This document shows positions 24,355 to 35,694 of a stretch of DNA of 64,000 bases, one piece after another. The position numbers and the translations under genes were made by a program. Location of the stretch: NCBI GenBank assembly GCA_030272585.1, contig BSYQ01000014.1, forward strand, positions 496,001-560,000, written 5' to 3'. Under the pieces are notes generated by a model. It did not search any database and had not been told where the DNA came from. It saw only the letters and a list, made by a program, of their open reading frames with translations. This stretch comes from Bryopsis sp. KO-2023. Lineage: Eukaryota > Chlorophyta > Ulvophyceae > Bryopsidales > Bryopsidaceae. Numbering within the stretch: position 1 is the first letter of the stretch; each line of letters starts with the position of its first letter.

Positions 24355-25536
24355 TGCGTGAGTCGTCCCCCCTGTGACCGACACCCCCCCCCAATCGAAC
24401 GCGGAAAGAGTAATTCAACATGCCCTAGATCCGTTCACGCTTTGGTTCATCCATTCGTTTTCTGAACAAGCACTGAACCAGCTTTCCTGGAGGGGGCTGC
24501 GTCCCCTCAGCTTCGAGCGCTGCGTGGACGAAATCGAATTGGCAGCGACATGCCAGGAAGTCTTTGTCACAAAAGCCATATCACGTCATCCAAACTTTCC
24601 CTGTTCAACCGCCATCCGTGTGCAACACGGATGCTCCACAGGATATCACCACCAGCTTCGCACTTCTAAACCCAGCGCCGTCAAGGGGAATTACACAGCC
24701 CGTTTTGCCGTTATTCGTCAACACTCCACTCTGATCTGGACGAAAAGGCGGCCTGGGAAAGGCCTCTGAGAAAGTTGTCCACCCACAAGGCTGGAAGTCG
24801 TCAGCGCCGACCTTCGCCCGCCAGCGTTCTTGGCGATCTTATTCTGGTGCGGGCCCTATCTGCCAATCGAGAACGACAGTATTGTAGTCCTCGGAGTGTG
24901 TAGCTGATGTGTAAAGAATGGGCGGAACTACAAAAAACATGCCTTTAGCGCAGCAACAGCTAAAAGCATTCGTGTCGTCGTTGTGTGGCACTCTTTCTTT
25001 TTTGGGTGGTCGGTGTTGGGAAGTGACGAGAAAAACAAAAAAAAAGGAAGCTTTTCTTATTGTTGTTTGTGGTCGCGCTCGTCGAAAGGAACTGAACTTC
25101 GACAGGCTTTTCGACTTGGGCTTGATTCGTTGTTCCAAAAATAGATCAATATACAAATCGATTTTTATATCGATGGATGAGTCGGCTCCGCGGACTTCGG
25201 GGCTCGCGAACGAAATTCGAAATTCGATCGAAATAAGTTCTCAGATCCAGATGCCCATTGAATGAAATGATGTGGATTTCATTTTGGAGCTGCACCCATG
25301 TCAGACAAATGCCTTGAAGTCTTGAAAGAAAGACTCAACTCACCTCAAGACTCTTGACTTTTTTTTTTTCTCAGAAATAAAATCACCCCTCCCCCTTTCT
25401 CCTTTCGCAGGTGGCTCAAAATGAAAATTTTCCAACCCAACAATTCTGTGAATTAAAACGAAAAAAGAGTGATATGGGAGTGACGACCCCTTCGGTTCAT
25501 TTTGGTTTAGGTCTTTAAAAGGACACGGGATATAAA
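24355..25536. other. Intergenic host DNA upstream of the S74-helicase gene
   Basis: Host sequence resumes here after the LTR insertion. A 131-aa plus-strand frame (24374-24769) has no recognisable domain and no splice partners I could support. The last few hundred bases probably contain the promoter and 5' UTR of the gene starting at 25537. Confidence 0.4.
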
Positions 25537-28500
25537 ATGGACAATTTTGTGCTGGGGTTGGGAAAACATATTCACACCGGGAAGCCCTTGGAGCCTAGCT
25601 TCCTGATGCAAATTATCCAAAAATGCCGAACCAGGGAGGAAACAGACATGTGGGTCAATGCGAATGACATTGGCTGTTGCATCCAACCTGCCGACGGGTT
25701 TCAAAACTCCATAAACCACCTGCACACGTTGAGGATGAACTGCCCCTTCTACAAAGGCATGATTTATATTGATTGGGGGTTGGAGCAACCAAGGAAGCAA
25801 GCACATTTCAAAGGGAGTTTTGGTGGGAGGTTAAAATTTCACTTGGGGGAAAAGGGTGTGCCTCAGTTGGTGAAGAGAAACACTGTTTTCACGCTGAAGG
25901 ACAATGAGAATATCAAGGTGGGTTCCCCGGCGTAATTAATGCAGTCGAAATGTTACATGTAGTGAAATGACCCCAAGTTTGCCACACCCCAACTGACACC
26001 AACCAAAATGCTGGCTTGCCCAAGTGGGGGTGAAAGAAATCAGTCAGTCAGTCAGTCAGTCACCTGCCTCGTTGCAAAGAAACTCTCTTGATCTGACTCT
26101 GGAACCCTTTTTTTTCTTTTTGACGATGTTGGGTAAAACAAACTAAAAATGGTGGATTTGGGATGAATTTTCAGTACACAGTCATCTGGGCGAACCTGAT
26201 GGAGGATGCTGACCCAGCAGCAGCCAAGGAATTCCGGGTGTCCAGCATTTCCCAGGAAAAACCTGGCCCCAGGTATTTTCTAGGAGACTATTCCCATGAT
26301 ATTTTTTGGGACGTGGAAAAAAAGCTTTCAATTCGTCAACAGAAAATGTATTTATATGTAAAAAGCCCCACTGGGACTCCAAACATGACAAAAACTAACA
26401 AAAAGTTTCTGTCCCCTCCTAATTCACAAGCCTTGTTTTTTATCGAACAGAACAAGTTTTTTCATTCTGTCCAAATATCAGCATTCTAAAAATGTTCGCG
26501 CTCCCATGAACCTTTCTGTTGCTGAATAGGTCATTCAGATGGGTTTTTCACAGCCGAACTGCTAGCCCGTTTGGAAAGGAATCAGGCAAACACGTTGCCT
26601 TGGTGGAATGGCTCTACGATCGCAACGACATAGAGTCGTTTTGCCTAAAAATGGATGCGCAGTTAGAGTCCTTCGAAGAGGTGAAAATCCTATCCAAGAA
26701 AATCAGATGAATAGAGAATGGCTTGATTTTGTGTCAGCCTGGCTCTTACACACCAACATATGCCGTTGCTTGGGATCCAGGGTCATGTTGTTTTTATTTA
26801 GTAATTCAATTTATTTTTTATTTTTTTTTGGGGGGGGGTTTCAGTTTGGCCTTGGACAAAACACGTCAGAGAAAAAAAGGAAAGAATGTATCATAAGTAT
26901 GCATGTGTGTGTGTGGCAGATAATAGGGCTGATTTCAGGATACCTGACATTGGAGGTGTGCGCTGAGGACCATGTGCAAGTCAAAGGCTCCAAAAGTCAG
27001 TTCGATGATTCCAAAATGGAGCTGTGGATAACTTTGCTGAACCAGATGCTGGGTGAGGGCCTGGTGCGGCTTGTCCTGAAGGAAACCAGGGTGATGAAGC
27101 CGGACTTGCACCTATACATGGTCCTTGCCAAGGAAAACGTTTCAGAGGGAAGCACCGAGGTGCCAGTGGAGGCCGAAACAGGGCAGGACTCTTTTGAGGA
27201 TTTCGAGTTTGGTTCGCTGGAGCCCAATTTCTCAGACGATGATGTTTTCGCCAGTTTTTCTGGCAATCCTTTGTATGATCCTGTACGAGAAGAGATCAAT
27301 GCTTTAATGCCCCCCCACAGCGACGAACCGGGGACATCAGACAGATTGAGGTTAGTCTTTGTCATTCCCGCAGAATCACCATGCAGGTCTGACATGAAGC
27401 CCTGGTTCCATGCTCAAGACAAACGACGGGCTGTCTTCTCTGGATAGCCTATGTTTCAACAAAAGCAATTTTGCAGTTTTCGAAATGAACTTGGTTGGAG
27501 GAAACTCAGTCTCTTCTTGTTGAGTCGGTGGGTCCATCAGTCATACAGAAAACAGTCAGCTTGATGTTGGATTGGGCATGCATCACCACATGCGTACAAT
27601 TGTTTGCTGGTATAGAAAGTGCAAATATCACTGCAGTACAAATTTCCATAGCTGTTTTGAGGAAATGGTTTGGACATTGTGCACAGTACAACCGAGATCT
27701 ACAATAATTCGGAAACCCAGCAAATGCCTGGTTATGACTATGCTGGCAATATCACCCTCGCTGGGAGGATCACAGCCAAAGAGGTTTCCATCAGACAGGA
27801 TGGCCATCTGTTTCTCGGAGGGAATGCCGACATTTTGCAGCTGTCTGACATGAACGAGAAGGAAAACATCGAACAGATGGGGAGAGATTCCTACCAAAAA
27901 ATAATGAAGCTGCAAACCTACTTTTTTTCGTACAAGAACAGTTCGAATAAAAGAGCAGGATTCATCGCCCAACAGGTACGATAATTAAAACACCAAAAGG
28001 CATCAACTAGTTTTTTTCCTGCTTGTTTTTGTTTTTTTGGGAAGGGCTTTGGCTTGGGAAAGATCCTTTTTTTGTTCCATTTTTTTTGTCAATTATGAAG
28101 GATTGCACATCTATGTCAGGATTTCAAACAAGCAATAGCTCATATATACATACATTTCCTGTTTTTCTTTTTTGTAAAACAAAACATCAAATACAAAACC
28201 CTTTAACTTTTGACAGTGCGTGAGACTCTATGAAGTTGTTTTTTTGCACCCTGAATATCCAAAATGAGCAACAATTGCTGTAGTTTTTAGTGGTGTGCAT
28301 TCTAAAATAAAAGTTCAACTTGGAACATTTTTTTTAATAAATTGAAACAGTTGTTCAACCATGGCAATTCAGTCGTTGGTACTGATTCTTGCGTTGATAA
28401 AAATCCCTGACCAGGTGAAGAAGCACATCGAGGAGGCGGTTACTCAAGATGAAAATGGTGTGCACTACGTTTCAGTGGGGACACTGATCCCGTTCATCGT

Positions 28501-31500
28501 CCAAGCTCTGCAGGCGCAAGACAAATCCATCGATAAGCATGTCAGTGGGGAAGTTCACCATGCGCTTTTATGCGCTTTTCTGTGCTTTTCTAAGATGGAT
28601 ATAGCATCCCCCAACTCTATGCACTATATATGTTGACACTTGCAATGTTGATCGGTGATTCCCAGCGAATCCGAAAGAAACCCACTGTTTTGGGAGCTGG
28701 TATCTTTGATGTACAACTCATTTGACAGTCTCATCATTCCTGGGCAGTTCTGATTGCAAAGACAGTTTGGCCTCCAAACCTGGCCAGGTGCAGAGCTGGA
28801 TTTAACCCCCCTCCTCTTGTTCTGTTGTCTGACAATTTTTTTTTTCAACTGGATTTCTAGGAAGGGATGATCATGCTCATTCTCGGAGCTTTACTGGATT
28901 TGTTGAAAAAATGGGAAAGAGAGTTTGGAGGTCAAGAACCCGAATCAGACGAAACTGAGGATTCCAGCGAAGGGGGCGACAAGGATAGAAAAGACTCGGG
29001 GTGGGTGTGTCTTGATTGAATAAAGAGCGTCGAATGAGCTGTGCAATACTCTTATATATATGAGAGTATATATTACCCCCCCCCCCCGCATCAACTAAAT
29101 AAGAAAGATGTGCAGATCCCCCTTCCTCCCAAACAATTCCTTTTCTTTTGTGAAAGGTGTGTTCGCCACATATGGTACAAAAGAAAATTCTTCGATTTTC
29201 CCTGATAGATCCATGTTGATTCATTAATCCTGTATTTTTTCAGCTATATCCTTCAGGCTCCAGTTCCCCACACAGATCCCTGCTTGCAGAAACTCAGATG
29301 AAAACAGTACGTTTCGTAGAGGAGATCCCAGTCATGCCATGGTTGGGAATCTAGTTTTTGGAAAAGAATAAACAGAAAACTGAAAAGAGCAACAGCTGAT
29401 GGGTGCCCAATTTGACGTGTACATTTGCTTTGATACAGAAAGGAAGAGTCAGAGGAGGAGGACTTTGAAAAGGAGTTTTTCTGCAAAGAGTTGACTCACC
29501 ACGATAAGGTTTGCTGCCTCATAAGGGAACTGGAGGAGAAAGATGATCAGCATAAATATTTCCTCAAGCTTGTAAGCAGTATGGATGCAGAGGTGTTGTG
29601 GCAAGCGAAAGAGGCAGCAAAAAAATCAACATCACTGAAGGACGATGGTACACCCAGAAGCAAAGGGGGGGAATTCATTAAGGTATGTAATAAATTTAAG
29701 AGTTTTTTTGATGCACAACTCTGAAAAGACAGGACCTACTGTTTTTCTTTTGGATCGAAACTGCTCCTTTAAAAAAGCAGGCGGTTATTCCAGATACCAG
29801 GTGCATGCAGTGTTCCATAGTTTTGATCCTCCATGGTTGATGGTTCCAAACCAGTAAATGGAGTTTGTCGACAACAGTCCTATATATATGTTATATATAA
29901 ACATATAACAGTCCTAGTTATAGTTATATATATAACTATATACATAGTTATATGTCTGTCTATAACAGTCTGTTCTGGAGGAACAGCTCTTTCCCATACT
30001 TTAACGCAATCTGACACAACCCCTGGAGCATTTGAGTCCAATAACTAGTTCTGCAAACAAAATTGGCTCCAGTGTATCCTATCCATTCAAGTGCTGTATT
30101 TTTTTTTTTCTGGTAGCTGGTGAAGCTGCATAAAAAAAAAATGGAGGTCAGGAAAACCATGATCACGTCACCTGAGGTGGCGGTGGAGCTGAGGTCCTAC
30201 CAGCAGCAAGCTGTGAAAGTTGCCACAGAAAATTGGGACCCCAAAATCAAGCAGGCTGGATCCAAGAATTTTTGTTATGTAGCTCCCACCGGGAGCGGCA
30301 AAACAAGAATATTTATTGAGTGCATCAGGTACCAACTGATCACCTCTTCTCCATAGAACAAAAAAACTGAATCGCTTCGTCCCTGTTTCCAAAAAAGAAC
30401 AAAAACTGTCGAAAGATGTTTTGGAAAGAAGAAAGAGTTGGGAAAAAGAAATGGACGAAGTTGGGGAGTGCCCTAGTGCACTACATTGTGTGTGTGTGTG
30501 TGTGTGTGTTCGGTATCTTTCTTACAAGCGTTTTGACCTTTCGGTATATCACACCCCATTGATCGTGTCCTCTGTATCTGAATCCCCAAGTATCCACGTA
30601 CAACTGTTCACTCTCTAATTCTGTATCAGCTGGCAGTATTCTCCTCCACCCCGAATCGAACCCTAGACCTACCGGCCTTCCACTCCAAACTTTCAGACAA
30701 TTTAACCGTCTTACCCAGGACGTGTGTGTGTGTGAGTAAATATCTGGCTTTACTTTGTTCCTTTTTTTTTTGTAGGAATGGATTGGTGAAATTCTCCGGT
30801 TTGAAAGCGCTGGTGATCATTCCAAATATCGCACTCTCAAAACAGCATGAGGGTAGCTTTATGATGGGTGGCTTTGGGGAAGCCGGATGGAGGGTGGAAT
30901 CCTACTCATCGGAGCATTCCGTGAATCGGACATCATGGCCAACGGAACTGGAAAAGCAATCGGTCATGATAATGACGGCCCAAATCTTCCTGAATCTTTT
31001 GGAGGATGGGGCCGCCCACATGGAGCAGTTACACCTCATAGTAAGTGGAGAAAGAACAGGCACCGATACAGTGGGTATTGAACATCGTTCAGGCCTCGAC
31101 GAAATCACTGATCGTTGTCCCCAAGGGTTTGGTAGAAGATGTGTTTGAATTGTATTGTCTGCTTCAACGAGCGACAAAATTGATATTTATGGTCTTACCC
31201 TTTCAACACATCCAAAGGAAGGGAAAACTGTGGATCCACTCTTCAAGATATGCTGTCTGTTCTGGCCAGCAGAAAGGGTCACTCACTCCATCCATACCCT
31301 TACTTTTTCCTGCAAATGCATTACATTACATGAGGCTTTCAGTCAAGTGTGTCTTGTACCCTGTGCAGAGTGATGTGAACCCATCACTCAAACCCTAATG
31401 CCTCCAGTCTGACGCAATCAATCGACTCGGGACATGATTTGTCGATTCTTTTTGTGTTGGCCGGTAGATTTTGGATGAGGTGCACCATGCACGATCACGG

Positions 31501-34500
31501 AGTCCTTACAAAAAAATAATGGAGCATTACAATAAGGCCAAGGCACGAAACAAAGCTTATGTACCAAAGGTGTGGCACATTCATTTCCCCCGAGGCTGCT
31601 AACCAAAACATCAAAAAAGTCAGATGTTTCTAATGAAGCAACGAAAAGTGAGGATTTCCCCTGGTTTTAAGGTGGAAACTCGATTTTTTTTGGGGGGAAC
31701 CGGTCATTGCAACGGGAAATTGCCTGGAAAAAAAAAATGTTTCTGGAAAAGAGCTGCTGAGCTGCTGAAATGACATGCTGAGCACCGTTCACTGAAGTTT
31801 TTTTGTTTTCTGTGAAGGTGTTGGGCTTCTCAGCCAGTCCTGCCAATCACGACACAAGGGTGAGCTACATGGCTTGACTTGTTGATGTCCATTGCCGGTT
31901 TTCAGTGGGGTGTTCTGTTTCATTTTTTCATTTTTTGGGGGGGTTTGGGGGGGAATGTATTTCATTCCCCCAAATAAAATAAACTGAAATAAACTGTATA
32001 AAATGTAAATGTATTAATAAAATGTTCAGGTCTTGGTTGTCGAATTGCACCAAGGGTTCACTTCGGAACATGAATGTTTTTTTTTTTTTTTAATATTTCA
32101 AAAGTGGGGAGTTTTTAACCACCACGTTAAAAATCTTGCCAGGCGGGGACATACAAAAAATTAGTCGACCTCCGAGAGCTGCTGGATGCAAAATTGGTGC
32201 TGATTCCAGATGACCACCACGAAATTCAAAAACACGTGCCAACTCCAGACGAACGTACCATTTTCATAGAGCCTCGCCAGCAAGATGAGGATTTTGACAG
32301 GGGAATGCAAACTTACAAAGCTCAAGCTATTGATCGGCTGACTGCTCACTTGCGAAGATTCATAGCAGGTGAAACACAGAACCACCAGCCCCGGCACCCC
32401 ATAGTAAAAAGAATTTTAATATGAAACAGAAAATCCTTCCCTTGGGGAACGCCACAGTAGATATTTCGGTGGAAATGTGCTATGCATCCACTGGAATTGG
32501 TGTTATATCACCTCAATCTTTTCATTTCTTTCTGTTTTTTCTGTGTTTTTTTTTCTTTTTTTTTTGGGGGGGGGTATTGGATATGCCTTCTTTCCAACCA
32601 TCGTGTTTAATTTGGCTTTTTCTTTTTTCAGACGAAAACGCGGGGCCGACAGTCGCAAAAAAGTTTGTCGCATTTTTCAGCGAGAATAATGGACGCTCAG
32701 CAGCTGAGACCTTCCTAGATAATCACCCAGAGTTGAGCAACCTCAGCAGATTGGAAATGGCTGAGCTGCTTGCTTCTGCCCAGCTCCTTCAGGAATGCGA
32801 AAATTCCCTCCAGGTTTTGAAGGAGTTTGGATATGAGCGGGCCCTGGCGCATTGCGCACAAAAGTGTATCGAAATCATGGAAAGTTTTAACCTGAATCTG
32901 GAGGGGATGAATGTCAACATCTCAAGCCATGGGTTTTTCAAGCAGTTGGTGTTTCTGGTGAGAAAAAAAATTATCGCTGTTGGGGACATCTTAACTGCCA
33001 TTCAACTTGGGCATATAATTCTTTTTTTGCGATTTTTTTTTTTTTTGCATCTCCAGTGGAACCACCCCTTTATTTTTGCAGTCAAATCTGATCTTCCTCA
33101 GCGAAACTGTTTGCTCCCAAAATCCAAAACTTGGATATTTGGGTGAAAGATGGTTTTCCGAATTTCATCACACTGTCTTGGAACTCGTCTGACTAACCAA
33201 TTTAATTTTTTTTCAACAGCTTTGCAACACAGCACCAGTAAACGACAGCCGTTTCGTGACATCTGCACTCGGTCAAGACGTGCTCTGCCATGGGAAGTCC
33301 TTCCCTAAATTTGTCGAGTTGATCCATTTGCTCGAGACGGAGTATGTCAAAGAAAAGGAGTTTTTCCACGGAATGATATTTATCGAGACGAGGGCAGGGG
33401 TGCACCATCTTTCTCACATGCTCCGGTCAGACCCCAGGACGAGGTCTATCCAGTTCATCGAATTCACTGGGCATGGCTGCTCAAAGAAATCGGACTATGC
33501 GAATGTGAAAGGTGACAGGAAAATTCATGTTTTGAAAGGGAGGGAGGGGGGAAATTGCTGAGAAAGCTAGGAGCTGCTCCATGTCCACTTTGGGGTTTCA
33601 AAAGCGCATATTTTTGAAAAAATGTTCTGCCATTCCACTCAAAACGTCCAGAGGCCCTGGATTTTGGCTCTGTATACATTCACCTTTTTTGGATACAAAA
33701 TTTCCACGTAACCAGTTGCTTTCAGAATGTCAGTCCAGCATGTCAGAATTCTCGTCGGTGGAGTTGCAACCTAAAACACACTTCCATGGAAGAATGGCTC
33801 CGTAGATTTGCCTCATGCAAATAATAACATCTCAATATGACAAATGAAAAACAAAAATTCTCTTCCCCCTCCCCCCCCCCCCCCAAAAAAAAGATAGTTC
33901 ACATAGCAACTTTTGACCTTTCACTGATATTCTTAAGTATTCATTTTTTTTTTCAAATGTGTTACATCGAGGCAAACCGCCCCATGTAGCCCGTCCACTA
34001 TACAAATGAGTGATATGGGCCCTCCACTCTAATAATAATTGTCTGTACTACCCCTGTCCCGAATTTACTCCCAAAAACAACCTGCTAGAATAAAAATCAC
34101 CCTTCTTCTGATTCAGCACGTAAATTGTACATACGAACACAAAATTCCACTAGTACCCTTAACCCAATTTCCGAAGCAAACATCCCCTCCTGCCAAATCA
34201 GGGGTTCCGATGAAAAAAGTTGAACCACCGCGATACTATCCCGCCTGCAATCCTCGAGCCCCGGACAATCCCATAGTAAATGGTTCCTAGATCCCAACAC
34301 TAGATCCCATCATTATTATCAGTTCTTTGTTTTATTGTTTTGTTGTCCATTTTCAGTAGTTAGTATATTGACTTCATATATTTCATTCATTTTTTTTTTT
34401 CATTTTTTTTTCAACTCCAGGGATGACGGGGAGAATGCAGGAGAGACAGCTCCGTTCATTCCGGCAACAAGGCAGGAAAATCCTGGTGGCGACCCAAGCG

Positions 34501-34731
34501 GCCGAAGAGGGTCTGGATATCGTCGACTGTGAATTTGTCATCAGGTACACGGCTCCCAAAACTGGAATCCAGAGGGTGCAGTCAAAAGGCAGGACCAGGA
34601 AAAAAGGGAGTGTTTATGTGTCCCTGATCACGAAAAAGTCGTTGGATGAAAAAATGGAGGCAAAGTCGAAGGCGGAGGAGACGAATCTGCAGTGGGTCAT
34701 GAAGAAGATCGACTCCATTATAATTGAGTAG
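25537..34731 (+). CDS. Fusion of a peptidase-S74 autoproteolytic domain with a Dicer/RIG-I-type DExH helicase
   Basis: Sixteen exons, all frame-consistent: 25537-25917, 26175-26272, 26530-26680, 26920-27350, 27687-27975, 28415-28540, 28861-29000, 29439-29682, 30117-30328, 30776-31040, 31468-31569, 31818-31859, 32143-32368, 32632-32957, 33220-33511, 34421-34731; 1,211 aa. Residues 1-350 are unrecognised. Residues ~370-490 form an S74/intramolecular-chaperone domain (LSDMNEKENI with Ser407/Lys412; GFIAQQ|VKKHIEEAVTQDENG; LIPFIVQALQ). An acidic linker and a helical segment (~493-620) follow, then the helicase: Walker A APTGSGKT (676-683), motif II ILDEVHHA, motif III LGFSASPA, a helical insert (~903-1010), then FTGHG, ATQAAEEGLDI and motif VI VQSKGRTR. 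The protein stops soon after the helicase, with no RNase III or PAZ domain. Known S74 domains trimerise and cut themselves before the Ser, so the helicase half could be released. Its partner and substrate are unknown. Confidence 0.85.
30630..30722 (-). repeat. tRNA-like (tRNA-derived SINE?) sequence in a helicase-gene intron
   Basis: Read on the minus strand, this intron segment has a GGTAAGACGGTTAAATTG block like a tRNA A-box/D-arm and, about 40 bases on, GGGTTCGATTCGG, a near-consensus pol III B-box. I cannot pair a clean acceptor stem, so a functional tRNA is unlikely; a tRNA pseudogene or SINE head fits better. Confidence 0.4.
34097..34300 (-). repeat. Possible LINE ORF2 C-terminal remnant in the last helicase intron
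   Basis: A minus-strand frame reads NHLLWDCPGLEDCRRDSI, like the H-x-LL-x-C-P tail found after the reverse transcriptase in many LINEs. It is isolated and short and no reverse transcriptase core is visible, so this is tentative. Confidence 0.3.
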
Positions 34732-35694
34732 AGTTTCGTTTCGTTCTTTTTGCTTTTGGGAGGGGGCTGGGTAGAATGAATCGAGCCAATTTTGTTGTGT
34801 TTTTTTTTTTGTGTGTTTTTGGGGGGGCATAGGTGCAACCAGGATTTCAGGAAAGGGGGTGCCAAGATAATTTTTTGGGGGCCCATTTATTTTTGGTATT
34901 GTAGATTTCTAGGAGATTTTTTTGTTTTTGCTGGCTGACTTTTTTGGGGGAGGAGCCAGAATTTTTCAGGGGGGGGGGCTGAGTAGAATGTCAATGTCAG
35001 ACATGGAAAATATAAGTAGAAACATATATAGGAGCAAAGCTTGGTGGATGTAGGGGAGATGGGAAAAGGTGTTGTGCATTGATGAGTATTTGGAGTTGTG
35101 GTTGCTGGTTCTTTTCGAAACAGAGCTCATGGAAGAGCCCGCCATAGAGCGGAGCAGTTGAATCAACACAATTAGGATGGGAAATGGTGGAATGAAAGAA
35201 GGAACTGTTTCTTTGATAGGTAGATAGGGAATTGCGATTCTATGATGCAATATGATATTGTAGGATATCCCGAAATCCATCTTCCCAGTCTATCCTGAAC
35301 CTCCTTACAATATTGTGAGAAGGATGTGGGGTCGGGGTAGTTATTTGCAGTGCAATGATATTATGTGAATGGGCTGACTGGCTGAGATGCCTGTTACGAT
35401 TTGGTTGGAGGGGAATGGGAGTTGTGATTTGTGTCGGTTTGGCGAACCGCCAGGTACATTGTTAGGTTGGGAGCAAAACAGTAGAGCATGAATGGGACAC
35501 CTTTTTGTAAAGTATCATCATCGAGTGCAATCGTGGAAACGTGACTGGTAAACTGAACTCAGACAAATGGAGAGTATCGACATTTTTTTTTTGGTGAATC
35601 GTATCCCGACTCGTCAAGTCGACAGCAATGTTTCTGGTTGGTGCTGAAGACAGACAGGGTACGAATGTTACATCAAATTCAAAACTGACACGGG
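34732..35694. other. Intergenic region between convergent helicase and kinase genes
   Basis: This holds the 3' flanks of two convergent genes. It contains several T-run/G-run tracts (near 34800-34828 and 34930-34978) and no supported coding sequence. Confidence 0.5.

Noticed and set aside
24374-24769. 131-aa plus-strand frame just right of the LTR element
   Set aside because: No recognisable motif and no supporting exon; cannot be separated from a chance frame.
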